From NCBI GenBank assembly GCA_023525715.1, contig CM042010.1:87411384-87475383 (forward strand): DNA of 64,000 bases, given 5' to 3'. Positions 11,429 to 25,264 of the stretch are shown in pieces (the first letter of the stretch is position 1; each line of letters begins with the position of its first letter). The notes beneath the pieces are model-generated. The model was not told the origin of the DNA. It searched no databases and saw only the letters and a list, made by a program, of their open reading frames with translations. Made by a program: the position numbers and the translations under genes. The stretch is from Cichorium intybus. Its lineage: Eukaryota; Streptophyta; Magnoliopsida; Asterales; Asteraceae.

Positions 11429-13171
11429 GCTCGGTTTGATGTGCTTGTTGTACTTTCAAAGATGATTCGCTTCAATGACTAACAAATATGTTTGTGTAAA
11501 TTCTGTAAATTTTTTAGTTAAATTTGTTTATGTTTTTTTATTTTCGATAATTCTCTTTCATGCACAAATTTAGGGGGAGAATTAAAAACAACGAAAAATT
11601 ATAAAAATTAAAAAAATCCTAAAATATGTTTTCCTTTATATCTTTTTTTTTCAAAATTAAAAATCAAAAAATATGTCTTTTTAATGACACAAATTTGCAC
11701 GATCGTCAATGTTTCTGATCTATACCAATCAGGAATACAGATACAAATGTCTCATGTCAAAGTTGTTTTTCACCATCACCGTGATTCACTAAGACATTCT
11801 CTTACCCTATCTATCAACGACGCACTGAGCTATACCACTCACTGCTGAGATAAATAACATGTGCTGATGATTCTCATTGGTACACCAGAATGAGTATGAA
11901 GCACTAACAACCTCTCTTAACCTAACCTCAAATATTCTAAAACATAACTTCTAGACACTTTAAGTTAAGCCACTCATTGTGGAGAGTTAAAAACTCTGTT
12001 TTGATGGTTAGATTGCGTACCGTAGTCTATCACACGCACCAATCCATTCTTACCCACTCTATCTTCTTATGCAAGAAAAAGACGATTCATCATTTAAAAC
12101 CAAGTGTTGATGATATTTCAAAACTCTATGCCTATGATCTTTGCCATAACACCAATAGTAAATGTGAGGCATCAACAACCATTCTTACCTACAAGTCTTC
12201 TAATTTAGAGTTGGATGATTCAGTGTACTATGCCATACATTGATGACAATTCGCAACTCTAGCCGATGGATATATCTCGTACCAAGATATATTACACACT
12301 CATACCACTCTTAAACCATATTTTCTTCTAATAAAGATGTACATGTTTCAATGTAGTTTCTACCTCCCATTGATAAAACATCAAAACTCTGGGTTAGTGA
12401 TTGCTGTTGACTACCATAATAGCTGTGAGACCCAAACACTTCACCAGAACCCTTATTGGCACCAGGGTGGTACACTCCGCAGAGATTTAGATACCATTGA
12501 ACGTCGCCAAGAGCCAAGTTAACTTGTTAACTTGTTAACTACATTGAGATCTTTGATCAAGGATGTGCAAGGGCTGAAATCAAAACGGACACGAGCAGTT
12601 CTCCGATACTCAATCCATCGCAGTGCGTTCCTCCGTGTTCACACAGATACTGCGAGTAGTCTCCTCCTGAGCCAACGCTGGGTCCTTGACAACTGTGGCG
12701 AGAGGGGTCTTCATGACTCTGTGACCCACAGGGATTTTTGGTCATCGTTATGTTTCATGAAGCGCCAGTAATAGACGAAGACAATTAAATGAAGATTTTC
12801 AAGTGATGGAAGGAGAAGTGCAGTTTAAATTTTCAACATAACATTTCAACCCTGAAGCAAGGTGAAGCTATAATTCGTGTGACGAATTGTGTTGAATCCT
12901 CCTCATTCAATTTTGTTGCCATCTATGTACCTGCTGAAGTGATCAAGAAGAGTCAGACTCCAAGTATCTATCAAAGAAGAAATCCAAAGTTGGATGTGCT
13001 GATTTCAGAACCTATGCAAGAATCCTTAACACCAAGGAGCATTCAGTGTCTAATTTTGAAGAAAGTCCAACTGCATTTTGTAGTCAAGTCGTAAAGAGAC
13101 CGAGGAAGACCATATAACAAAGATCAAGGGATGTTTGAAGAGCAATGAAATGATTAAACCAAGGGGGAGAT
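11429..13171 (+). other. 3' noncoding region and polypurine tract of element E
   Basis: About 1.7 kb without a convincing ORF lies between RNase H and the 3' LTR. From 11577 on it is the reverse complement of the noncoding part of the family R units at 299-1908, 2350-3960 and 21281-22462. It ends in the polypurine tract aagggggaga (13161-13170), which primes second-strand synthesis. Confidence 0.8.
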
Positions 13172-13585
13172 TGTTGGGACATATTTTAATGGTTTATGCT
13201 TTGCATTTTGAAAGACTTAATTCGGATTTACAAGACAAATGGGTGTTTTTGGTTGTGGACCGAAATAAACCTATGATTTTGGTGGGCTTGGGCTAGGATT
13301 TCAGATGGGCTAAGTGTATCAATGGGCTTTTGTATTAGGATTGCATATAATGTATTTAGTCATCATTTGAAAAGGTTGAACGTTTTGGGAGCTTAGGCGA
13401 TAGTATTGATTTTGTTCATTCGATCATCAAGACCTTATGTACTAGTCTATTCTTGAATATAATACAGTGCATTGAAGGTTAACATCATGTTCTTGATTGT
13501 TTTGTGATTGATTACTTGATTGGATTCTGCACAATCAACTGATTGGATTGATACTTTGTTAGATCTAGGAGATTTGGGACTTACA
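13172..13585 (+). repeat. 3' LTR of element E
   Basis: It is 414 bp, TGTTGGGACA...GACTTACA, immediately after the polypurine tract and followed by the GGAAC target duplication. It is longer than the 5' copy because of a deletion in the latter. Confidence 0.92.
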
Positions 13586-14633
13586 GGAACCTGATTATGT
13601 TCCTGATAGGGTGGCCCAGATTCTTCAGCATTGGGAAATTAGTTATCTCCTTTTGTTAATATTAGGAATTTTTAGACTTTATGTGTGATTTCTATGGTTT
13701 GCTTTGGTTTGCTATGTTTTTTTAGGAGCTATTTATTAATAAAGCACTGTTGCGTGATTGTTTATTGAATGTGTAGTATGGTATGACTGAATGCATTTGA
13801 AGAAATGATGAGAGACTTTTCATGACGCAGACCCTTTTAATTGGCGTCGTGACATTTGAAGCTTGGTTGATGGATGAAGAAGTCAGCATACCATCGTGCC
13901 ACTACCCTTGTTTGTTCGAAAGCGGAACATAACATTCGGCAAAGAACCCAAAAAATTATGTATAAACTTCAATTTTGTATATTGCAATTTTTCTTCAATT
14001 TTGTATATTGCAATTTTTCTCTTAATGTCTATACGCGACATGCACACGCTGATTTCTCAACTATAAATAGAGGTCCTAGGACGGATTTTGGGAGTGAAGA
14101 TTGACTCGTAGGGTGGAAATCTGACTTCTTTGACTTGAAATTTCATAGCCTATAAGTTGATCCATAGTTGGTTCGTTCTTGTTTTATTTCAATTTTAGTT
14201 AGTAATTGTTCTTGTGTTATCGACGTTTCTGATTGTAGAACACCATAGATCACAGATTTTTGGTAGTTCTCTGATTTCAGAAAGCATTTGGCTTTTATTT
14301 CAGATTCTATTTATGAACGATTGTTCTTGGATTCATTTTATGAGTAAAAGTGATTTTAAGTTATATTGATGTTTGTTTGATTGTTGATGAGTACTTGAGT
14401 ATATATCTTATTTCTAGATCTTATTTCTGGTTACATAAGTTGTTTTGGATTCATTGATGTTCGATCTATTGCTTGTGCATAGATTTGAGTTGTTTTATGA
14501 TTTTTAGTTGCGTTTGGTTTTGGGGATCAAGTGTACGTGATATTCGCCGACTATAGAGTGACACTACCACGAACTCATTGGTACAACCCTTAAATACCCC
14601 TACAAGTGGAGTGTATGGTTTTATTTTTTACCT
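13586..14633 (+). other. Right half of the segment split by E, then a gypsy-LTR-like stretch
   Basis: The first about 90 bases continue the reading frame broken by element E. The rest is AT-rich. It has a TATA box in 'caactataaatagagg' (about 14058), as in the D LTR, a 25-bp direct duplication at about 13966-14015 (cttcaattttgtatattg), and near 14540 'ccgactatagagtgacacta', resembling 'ccgactatagccgtgacact' of the D LTR. This suggests a diverged Athila-type LTR on the plus strand of uncertain bounds. No gene is seen. Confidence 0.4.
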
Positions 14634-14918
14634 TTGGCTGCATCAACGACTGCGACGTATCAGCATCTCCATTCTTTTCTACCTTTTGACATCCCTAATC
14701 TCATTAACAAGCTTGTTCTGAGATCACTCTTCCACCGATCAAGAAAACAAGGTCACTCTTCACCTGCAAAACGAACTGAGTCAAAGCCACTTGCTTTGTT
14801 GTCCTCGTGTCCGTTTATCACGCACCTCCGGTTAGTCTCTTGCTTTCAAGAACAACCCCAATCAAGAGAAATCGGGACTGCACACCCATGTTCAACCGAA
14901 CGCCGCTCTGATACGAGA

Positions 14919-16084
14919 TGTTGGATATCACTCTTTGTATTATTTGTTTATAAAAAAATAAGGAGGGGTTTTCTATTTACGTAATATGCATGCAAGCACC
15001 AAGAGAAAGAGAAAAATAATAATAAGCATTGGTTTAAACAAAATGTGCGGTCTAGAGAAAAGTTGTTGCCATATTCATTCTCATTCCAATTATCACAAAG
15101 AAGCTTAATACAACGGGTGTTGCTAAAATACACCCCATATACACTCTTTAACAAAATTCAAACTATTTTTAACTACACCCATCTAATATTTCTAGAAAAC
15201 AATATAGTTTCAACAAATAAAAAGCAGTTGACTTTAACTTAAGGTGTATATGAAGTATAATGGGTGCTTATTTAGTCTTTCCCAAACACAATATATATAT
15301 GACAAAAATTCATAAATGGTCGCTGTGGTTTCATAGGATATCAAGTTTCGTCCCTAACATTTAGAAACCTCAAGTGTAGAAACACAATTAATATTGCCGA
15401 CTTAATTATAGAGACCTAAAAAGGAAAAACATTGAGACCCACACCTAATACTTTTAGGAGAAATAAAAACCTAGGAATATTTTATAAAGATAAATGAGAG
15501 TTTTATAAAAAATTATACATAATTCCATCTTCCCTTTAACAAAATTCAAACTATTTTTAACCACTCACATCTAATTTTTCCAGAATACAATGTATTTTCA
15601 ACAAATAAAAAGAAATTGACTTTAATTTAGGGTGTATATGAAGTATATTGGTCTGTTTATTAAAAAAACTATAGATAATTCCATCTTCCCTTTAACAAAA
15701 TTTAAACTATTTTTAACCACTCACATCTAATTTTTCCTTAAAACAATGCACTTTCAACAAATAAAAAGAAATTGACTTTAGTTTAGGGTGTATATGAAGT
15801 ATAATGTTGTGTTTATCTAGTCTCTCCCAATACAATATATATAGGAAAAGTGATTGCTACCTTTTCAAACTAGCACCACAAGTCTAGCATAGAAACACAA
15901 CTAATATTGCCGACATAATTATTGAGACCTTAAAAGGAAAAACATTGAGACCCATACCTAATGCTTTTAAGAAAAATAAAAAACTAGCAATATTTTACAA
16001 TGATTAATGGAAGTTTTATAAAAAATGTAGACTATTCGATCTTCCCTTGACTCACTTACCCATAACAAACCGATTAATCCAACA
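14919..16084 (-). repeat. LTR 1 of the small-element array
   Basis: It is 1166 bp between TGTTGGATATCAC and ...TTAATCCAACA (plus strand). It is longer than its sisters because a segment with 'aaactatttttaacc...gggtgtatatgaagta' occurs three times (near 15160, 15550 and 15700). The adjacent primer-site complement is gctctgatacga (14905-14916). Confidence 0.65.
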
Positions 16085-16196
16085 TTCACCCCTTAATCAG
16101 TTTGTTTATACCATTTGATTCACGACCTTTCTCGGTCACCCGGCCTCCATCACGGTCACATCCAAAGTATTTACTAGCTTAACTCATTTTCATTGT

Positions 16197-16454
16197 TCAC
16201 AACCCATGTAACATGTAACATGGCATCCCGTCAGACACCTTCATTACCATATGGACTTTTTCGGACCCCGACCACATCCAAAGCGATCCGTTTTGAACTT
16301 CCACCGCCATAATGTTCACACCGAGTTGTTTCTCCATTCCCTTCGTGTTTTGACAACGATATCTTTTTTGATCAATCCTATTCCAAAAGATTTTTCCACC
16401 ACTTAAGAAAAAAAGGTCACCAACTCCTTTATTGTCTTCTATTTCCCACAACAC
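16197..16454 (-). CDS. Hypothetical ORF in the small-element internal region
   Basis: This is an 85-residue open frame (LWEIEDNKGVGDLFFLSGG... ). Related but broken sequence appears in the other internal segments and, as a second diverged copy, within the same segment (near 16790-16880: a GGF...VGDGRR reading). The doubled motif suggests a fragment of a captured plant gene rather than a retroviral ORF. I do not recognise the family and there is no sign that it is expressed. Confidence 0.25.
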   Translation of the reverse strand: MLWEIEDNKGVGDLFFLSGGKIFWNRIDQKRYRCQNTKGMEKQLGVNIMAVEVQNGSLWMWSGSEKVHMVMKVSDGMPCYMLHGL

Positions 16455-16970
16455 GAACCAAACTCAATCCCACCAACTTTGATTTCCTTCCGCTCATGTT
16501 TTCTGCGCCTTTGGGTAATTAGTCTACCTTTATTAAAAAAATACGCCGATCAAGGATGGAACCTACTTTCAAGACTTCAACCTTCGGTAACAACATCACA
16601 GCCTCTAAAAATAAAGCAAAACAAAAAAATCGGGTCCCTACTGTGTCTTCCTTGCAGCAGAGGGCTACAGCTTTCTCGAAACCGACTCTCAAACCGACCT
16701 TCTATTGCACGTACCGTCCCCATTCTTTTCTACCATTTGATATCGCTAATCTCTTTAATAAGCTTTTGCTTAGAGTACTCTTCCACCGATCAAGAAAACA
16801 AGGCACAACCACCTTTAGCGTCTTCCATCACCTACAAAACGAACTGAATCAAAGCCACCTGCTTTAATGTCTACCTGTCTGTATATCACGCACCTCGAGT
16901 TAGTCAATTGCAAGAAAGAACAATCACGATCAAGAGAAATCGGGCTGCACACCCTGTTCAACCGAACGTC

Positions 16971-16982
16971 GCTCTTATACCA
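16971..16982 (-). other. Primer-binding-site-like motif of the small element
   Basis: The plus strand reads gctcttatacca, the complement of TGGTATAAGAGC, one base off the tRNA-iMet site TGGTATCAGAGC. It is two bases from the LTR edge at 16985. Equivalent sites are 14905-14916 and 18624-18635 at the same spacing. Confidence 0.6.
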
Positions 16983-16984
16983 GA

Positions 16985-17740
<756 letters not shown>

Positions 17741-18637
17741 TTCACCCCTTAATCGATTTGTTTATACCATTTCATTCTCGACTTTTCCCGGACACCCGGC
17801 CTCCATCTTGGTCACATCCAAAGTTTTCTCTAGGTTAACTTATTTTCATTGTTCACAACCCATGTAACATGTAACATGGCATCCCGTTGGACACCTTCAT
17901 TACCATATCGACTTTTCGGACCCCGACCACATCCAAAGCCACCCATTTTGAACTTCTAACGCCATAATGTTCACACCAAGTTGGTTCTCCATTCCCTTCT
18001 TGTTTTGACAGTGATACCCTTGCCAATCAATCATATTCCTAGAGATTTTACCACCGCTCAAGAAGCAAGGTCACAAACTCCTTTATCGTCTTCTATTTCC
18101 CACAACACGAACCAAACTCATAGCCACCAGCTTTTATTTCCTTCCGCTCATGTTATCTGTGCCTTTGGGCAATTAGTCTACCTTTATTAAACAACCAGGC
18201 CGATCAAGGACGGAACCTACTTTCAAGAGTTCAACCTTTGGTAACAGCATCACAACCCCTTAACTAAAACAAACATAAAAATCAGTTCTCTACTATGTAT
18301 GCGTTGCAGCAAAGGGCTACACCTTTTTTGAAATCATCTCTCAAACCAACCTTCTATTGCAGGTACCATCACCATTCTTATTTACATTTTGACATCCTTA
18401 ATCTCTTTAACAAGCTTTTCCTGAGAGTACTCTTCCACCGATCAAGAAAACAAGGTCACAACCACCTTTGCCGTCTTCCGTCACCTACAAAGCAAACTCA
18501 CTCAAAGCCACCTACATTAATGTCTTCCTGTCTGTTTATCACACACCTCCAATTAGTCAATTTCATGCTAGAACAATCACGATCAAGAGAAATTGGGCTG
18601 CACACCCTGTTCAACCGAATGCCGCTCTTATACTAAA

Positions 18638-19144
18638 TGCTGGATATCACTCTTTGTATTATTAGTTTATAAAAAAACTAAGGAGGGGTTTTCTGTTTAC
18701 GTAATATGCATGCAAAGACCGGGAGAAAGAGAAAAATAATAACAACCATTAGGTTACACAAAATGTGGGGTCTAGAGAAAAGTTGTTGTCATATTCATTC
18801 TCTTTGCAATTATCACAAAGAAGCTTAATACAAAGGTTAGTTTATGGTGTATACAAAATATAATGGGGTGTTTATTTAGTATTTCCCAATACAATATATT
18901 TAGGAAAAGTGATTGCTACCTTTTCATACTAGGACCACAAGTCTAGCGTAGAAACAAAACTAATATTGCCGACATAATTATTGAGACCTAGAAAGGAAAA
19001 ACATTGAGACGCACACATAATACTTTTAGCAGAAATAAAAATCTACGAATATTTTATAAAGATAAATGGAAGTTTTATAAGAAACTTTATTCTATTCCAT
19101 CTTCCATTGAGTCACTTACCCTTAATAAATCGATTAATCCAACA
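18638..19144 (-). repeat. LTR 3 of the small-element array
   Basis: It is 507 bp, the shortest copy, starting TGCTGGATATCAC (one change) and ending ...TTAATCCAACA. It has a single copy of the segment that is triplicated in LTR 1. Confidence 0.6.
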
Positions 19145-19957
19145 TTCATCCCTTAATCAATTTGTTTATACCATTCCATTCTCGACTTTTCCTGGACACC
19201 CAGCCTCCATCTCGGTCACATCCAAAGTTTTCTCTCGGTTAACTCATTTTCATTGTTCACAACCCATGTAACATGTAACATGGCATCCCGTTGGACACCT
19301 TCATTACCATATCGACTTTTCGGACCCAACCACATTCACATCCACTCATTTTGAACTTCCACCGCCATAATGTTCACACCAAGTTGTTTCTCCATTCCCT
19401 TATTGTTTTGATAGCGATACCTTTTCCGATCAATCCGTCCTATAGATTCTACCACCGCTCAAGAAAACAAGGTCACCAACTCCTTTATCGTCTTCTATTT
19501 CCCACAACACGAACCAAATTCATAGCCACATGCTTTTATTTCCTTCTGCTCATGTTTTTCTGTACCTTTGGCTAATTAGTCTACCTTTATTAAACAACCA
19601 GGCCGATCAAGTACGGAACCTACTTTCAAGAGTTCAACCTTTGGTAACAACATCACATACCCTAAAACTAAAACAAACAAAAAATCGGTTTTCTACTGCG
19701 TATGCGTTGCAGAAGGGCTACACCTTTTTCGAAATCGACTCTCAAACGAACCTTCTATTGCAGGTACCATCGCCATTCATTTCTACATTTTGACATCCCT
19801 AATCTCTTTTAAAAGCTTTTCCTGAGAGTACTCTTCTACCGATCATCAAAACAAGGTCACAACCACCTTTACCGTCTTCTGTCAGCTACAAAACGAAGTC
19901 ACTCAAAGCCACCTGCTTTAATATCTTCCTGTCCGTTTATCACGCACCTCTAGTTCT

Positions 19958-22900
19958 AGGTCCCAAACAATCACTACATCTAGATGGTATCTATCAAACA
20001 ATAAGAACAAGGAGATTATCAAGAACACAAATTACTCCAAACCTTCAAGAAAACAGATTACTACAAACAATCACTTCATCCAGTTTTGATTTGACTCTGA
20101 CTGGGAACATGGTGACTGGGAACATGGAGTCTGATTCTTCATATTCTCTTCTTGATCACATAAGGTATAAATGTAGCAACGAACTGATTGAGGTGGAATT
20201 CAATGCAGCTTGTCATCAGTGTATGGTTTATTACATTGAGTCATCCAACTCTTGAATTAGAAGCTTTGTAGGTAAGAATGGTTGTTGATGCCTCACATCT
20301 ACTACTGGTGTTGTAGCAGAGATCACTGGCATATAGTTTCGAAATATTATCACCAATTGGTATAAAGTGATAAGTCTTCTATTTCATGCAACAAAAAGAT
20401 AGTGATGGTTGAGAATGGATTGGTGCGTGTGATAGCCTACGGTACGCAATCTAACCATCGTCATAGAATTTGTAACTCTAGACTCTGAGTGGTTTTTCTC
20501 AAAGTGTCTAGAAGTTTATGTTGCAGAAAAACTTTGAGGTTGGTTAGAGAGAAAAGTTGTTAGTGCTTCAAACACATTGTGGTGTACCAATGAGAATCAT
20601 TAGCACAAGTTGATGTGCCTAAGCAGTGAGTGCTATTGCTTAGTGCGTCATCGACAGGTAAGGAATGTCTTACCGAGTCACGGTAACAGTGAGTCACATC
20701 TTTGACATGAAGATTTGGATCTGTATTCCTGATTGGTATAGATCAGGAACATTGACGATCGTGCAAATTGTGTAAAAGAAAATATTTTTAGATTTTTTTA
20801 ATTTTCTGAAAAATAAAGACATAAGGAACAAATATATTTATATTTTTAAAATTTTTTAATTTTTGTTGTTTTTAATTCATTGTAGGTCCCAGAAATCACT
20901 AGATCTAGATGGTATAAATCAAACAATAAGAACAAGGAGATTATCAAGAACATGGATTACAACAAACCTTCAATGCACTCTCTAGCTAGAACGAGTTCCA
21001 AAACAACGAACACGTCAAATGACGGCTATAAAGAGTATTTATACTCACGACTAAACCTAACCTAAACCCTAATCCCATTCCTTAAAAGCCCACCAAAAAC
21101 GTGAGCCTGGCCCAACCGAAAACCCTAGGTTTTCGGTCAACATAACCGAAATCATGGAGGATTTCGGTCTAGACTGAAATCGCCCAGCAAGGCCCAAAAT
21201 GACTTCATTTTAGCCCAGAAGCTTTTGGATATGGTCCGATTAAATGCAAAGGTTAAACCAAAAATAATTATGTCCCAACAATCTCCCATTGGTTTAATGC
21301 TTTCATTTATATTCCAGCTCCATCTTGACCTTAGCTTCAGTTGAACACTATAGCAACATTTTAACAATCCCCCCCTTTACGAGTGACGGGTGTAGATGTC
21401 AATAACTTTCAGAACATTGCAGAGAAAACTTCATCTTTGGAATTGGACTATCTTCAGATTTGACTTTGAACGAGCATTGGTTACGAGCTTCGGCATAGGT
21501 CTTGAATCAGCATATCCAGTTTTGATTTGACTCTGACTGGGAACATGGAGTCTGATTCTTCATATTCTCTTCTTCATCACATAAGGTGTAAATGTAGCAA
21601 CGAACTGATTGAGGAGGAATTTTATGCAGCTTGTCATATGGAGTTATGCTTCACCTTCTTCGGGAATATGATGTATGTGTCGATACTCTTGAACTTCACT
21701 TTTACTAGTGTTTCTTGATTGGAACGATGACCGCAAATCCTATGGGTTTCGGAGTTGTAAAACTCTCACCACAGTTGTTCAAGGACCCAGCCTTGGCTCA
21801 GGACGATACTTCTCGCAGTATCTGTGTGAACCCGGAGGAACGCACTGCGATTATTTGAGTATCGGAGAACTAGTCGTGGCCGTTTTGATTTTGGCCCCTG
21901 CATATCCTTGATCAAAGATCTCAATGCAGTTATGAAGTCAACAAGTTGACTTGGCTCTTGGCGAGACGTTCAATGGTATCCAAACTCTACGGAGTGTACC
22001 ATCCTTGTGCCAATTTTGAATCTGGTGAAGTTGGTGGGGTCTCACAGCTATTGTGGTAGTCAACAGCGACACTGACCCCGAGTTTCGATGTTTCATCAAT
22101 GCGAGGTAAAATCACATTGAGTCACAAACATCTTCATTAGAAGAAAAATTAAGGGTCAAGACTGGTATGAGCGTGTGATATGTCTTGGTTACTAGACAGA
22201 CATACCCATCGGCTAGACTTTCGAATTGTCATCAGTGTATGGTTTATTACACTGAGTCATCCAACTCTTGAATTAGAAGCTTTGTAGGTAAGAATGGTTG
22301 TTGATGCCTCATATATACTACTGGAGTTGTAGGAGAGATCGCTGGCATAGAGTTTCAAAATATCATCACCACTTGGTTTAAAGTGATGAGTCTTCTATTT
22401 TCTGCAAGAGAAAGATACAGAAGGTTGAGTATGGATTGGTGCGTGCTATAGACTACGGTACACAAACAATAAGAACAATGAGATTATCAAGAACACCGAT
22501 TAGTACAAACCATCAACGCACTCTATTAATGATTAATAGACATGTATATAAGGTTCTTGATGATTGCTTAAACAAAGAATATTCTCTCTATCTAGCACGA
22601 GGTCCAAAACAACCAACACGCCAAATGATGGCTATAAAGAGTATTTGTACTCACGCCTAAACCTAGCCTAAACCCTAATCCCATTCCTTAAAAGCCCACC
22701 GAAAACGTGAGCCTGGCCCAACCGAAAACATAGGTTTTTGGTCAACACAACCGAAATCATGGATGATTTCGGTCCAGACCGAAACAGCCCAGCAAGGCCC
22801 AAAATGACTTCGTTTTAGCCTAGAAGCTCTTGGATATGGTCCGATTAAATGCAAAGATTAAACCAACAATAATTATGTCCCAACAATCTCCCCCTTGGTT

Positions 22901-23253
22901 TAATACTTTCATTTATTTTCCAGCTCCATCTTGACATTAGCTTCAGTTGATCACTGCAGCAACATTTTAACAATCTCCCCCTTTACTAGTGACGCGTGTA
23001 GATGTTAATAACATTCAGAACATTGCAGAGACAACTTCATCTTTGGAATTGGACTATCTTCAGATTTGACTTTGAATGCGCATTGGGTACGAGCTTCAGT
23101 ATAGGTCTTGAATTAGCACATCCAATTTTGATTTGACTCTGACTGGGAACATGGAGTCTGATTCTTCATCTTCTCTTCTTGATCACATAAGGTGTAAATG
23201 TAGCAACGAACTGATTGAGGAGGAATTCAATGCAGCTTGTCACATGGAGTTAT
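19958..23253 (-). repeat. Second array of family R units
   Basis: LTR pieces are 19958-20070, 20881-21280 and 22463-22884; the copia 3' noncoding parts are 20071-20880 (shortened), 21281-22462 and 22885-23253. At 20880/20881 the join between LTR end and noncoding part is the same as at 1908/1909 and 3960/3961, so all units descend from one deletion event. The array is cut on the right by the insertion of Athila B at 23254. No coding capacity is seen. Confidence 0.75.
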
Positions 23254-24236
23254 TGATACGCCTAGGTCGTCGTGCGGTCAAAAATAAGAAAATAACCTCA
23301 CATACACTAGTATAGCGGTAGCAAGGGTCGATCCACAGGAGTTTGGTGGTTAAGACAAGACGATAGCTTACCAACTGTAGTGTCACGCTACAGCTAGGGG
23401 GACTAACTCTACTTTTCCAAAAACACACTAAAAAGATAATTCCAAAGCAAATGAAAAAATCCAAATCAAACATAAACTAAGCTGAACGAAATCGAATCCT
23501 AAACTAAGATTACTTACTGAAATCAGAAACAAAGCTCAGAATCCAAAAGCAAACACACAAACTGATTGCATTGAACAAGCATTCAAACACAATAGATACT
23601 AAAAAGTGAAACAAAACCATAACCCGAATGATTACTTGTATCAAAACCAAAATCAGAAGATCCAATGTACTTAAATCCGAAAATAACAACTTTAACCTAC
23701 TGCTACTGGTTGAAACAATCCAGAAACACTAAGCTAAAAGCTAACTAAACTAAACTAGTAATGAAATTAAAGTGAAAACATAAGAAATACCAAAAGATGT
23801 TGCTGAAATCCGATTCCTTGAGTCAAAGAAACCTTAAGTCCACCTTAGGGGTCGTCCCTCGCCTGCTGATTTCGACCTAATGACCTCTATTTATACTTGT
23901 GAAAATTAAGAATCCGCGGTGCGCAAAGCCTCAAGCCACGTCGTGCATGTTGCCTTATCCCCGTTTTTTCGCTATTTGAATTTCTCTCCACCGCCTCATC
24001 TTTGACGTGGCGTGACGTGCATGTCTTCTTTCCCACGGCGCGCGTAGTAATTCGACTGGTTTGGCCTTATCCTCAAAACTTCTTCCATTTGTCCACTTTT
24101 AGTCCCTTTTTATAACATTATTTTGCATACAAGCACTTGCACAAAAAGAGAGAAATACCAATATATATTTGATATAAATTCATCAAGAATAGGGCCTAAC
24201 AATGACTAAAATACTTGATATTACTAGGCGTTGTCA
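23254..24236 (-). repeat. 3' LTR of Athila B
   Basis: It is 983 bp. On the plus strand it reads TGATACGCCTAGG...AGGCGTTGTCA, collinear with the D LTRs, including the TATA region (complement of ctctatttatactt at about 23885) and a GC-rich motif pair (23914-23946). The polypurine tract complement follows at 24237-24250. The base before it is family R sequence; the expected 5-bp duplication partner (gttat) is off the window. Confidence 0.85.
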
Positions 24237-25264
24237 TACACCCCACACTTGTGCCTTGCTTGTCCCCAAGCAAGAGAGTTTTTTAGCAGATTTTAACTAA
24301 GACTCAAAACATTTTTGAACGTGTTTAATTTCAAAGCTTATTGTCTCCAGAGCTAGATTGAAATAGTTTTTGCAAGCATAACCAGAATATCCTTTGGAAT
24401 TCACGACTTTCTAAAGAACCCTTGATTACAAATTTTCTGTCCACAAATAAGTATACATACTCATTCAGATTCTAAAGGCCGTTAAAGAACTATCCATGCC
24501 TTTTGATGTTGTCCGTGTAACGAGTTTTCAGAAATGTCATCCCAGACCAGACGATCTTAGGTGGTAAGGTGCATAAGTGCCTCTTCAAGGCCACCCATTT
24601 TAGACCTACCGGCTCGAACAACAAAGGCCACTGATTGACAGTCCCTTCCTAAATTCCAATCCTAAAATATTCCAATCTTCTAACTCCTAAAACTCAACTT
24701 ATTTGACTAAACCGATAGCATGATCACAACTAAATAGTATTTCTCGAAAAATACCAAAGCTATAACATTCAAAAATGGTCGTTTCAAAATTACAATCTAA
24801 TAAAAATTTTGAAAAATTGCTAAATTTTTTTAAAATTGATCATTTCCCGCAAAAATTTCAAAAACACTCTTTCGACCGTCCACACCCCACACTTAAAACC
24901 GTACAACGTCCTCGTTGTACATAAAATTATTTCAAAACTAGGGAGAAAGGGTTACCCCTTAGAACGGTTGACTGCTTGTTGGAACTCGATTGTCACAGGA
25001 TACAAAAACACGAACTTGTCACGATTTAGAATTTCAAGAGTTGTGGCAGAACAGTAAACACGCCGGTGACATGGCAAGTGGAGGGGTACAATGACCCCAC
25101 ACTTGCTTGAAACAACTCCTCCATAGACTCCATTTCATAGTCACATGCAACACTCACAAACACATTAAATGCAAAAAGACATATAAACGATAACAAATAA
25201 AAGCAACAAAAGATGTAATAAGTCATATACAGTGTCTCAAAAGATAAAAGAAAAATACATCAAT
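24237..25264 (-). other. 3' noncoding region of Athila B
   Basis: About 1 kb between the 3' ORF and the 3' LTR, without a gene. It is collinear with 60591-61609 in D, including three copies of the accccacactt motif (24240-24250, 24884-24894, 25094-25104) and a 31-bp inverted repeat at 25075-25105. The copy next to the LTR is the polypurine tract. Confidence 0.75.

Larger units (their letters stand above)
5175..13585 (+). mobile_element. Ty1/copia LTR retrotransposon E (degenerate)
   Basis: The element is bounded by LTRs 5175-5500 and 13172-13585, both TGTTGGGACA...GACTTACA, with a perfect 5-bp target duplication GGAAC at 5170-5174 and 13586-13590. A tRNA-iMet primer site follows the 5' LTR and a polypurine tract precedes the 3' LTR. 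Domain order gag, protease, integrase, RT, RNase H is that of Ty1/copia. Every coding domain has stops or frameshifts, part of the RT is deleted, and the 5' LTR lacks roughly 90 bp present in the 3' LTR, so it is an old, non-functional copy. Confidence 0.93.
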
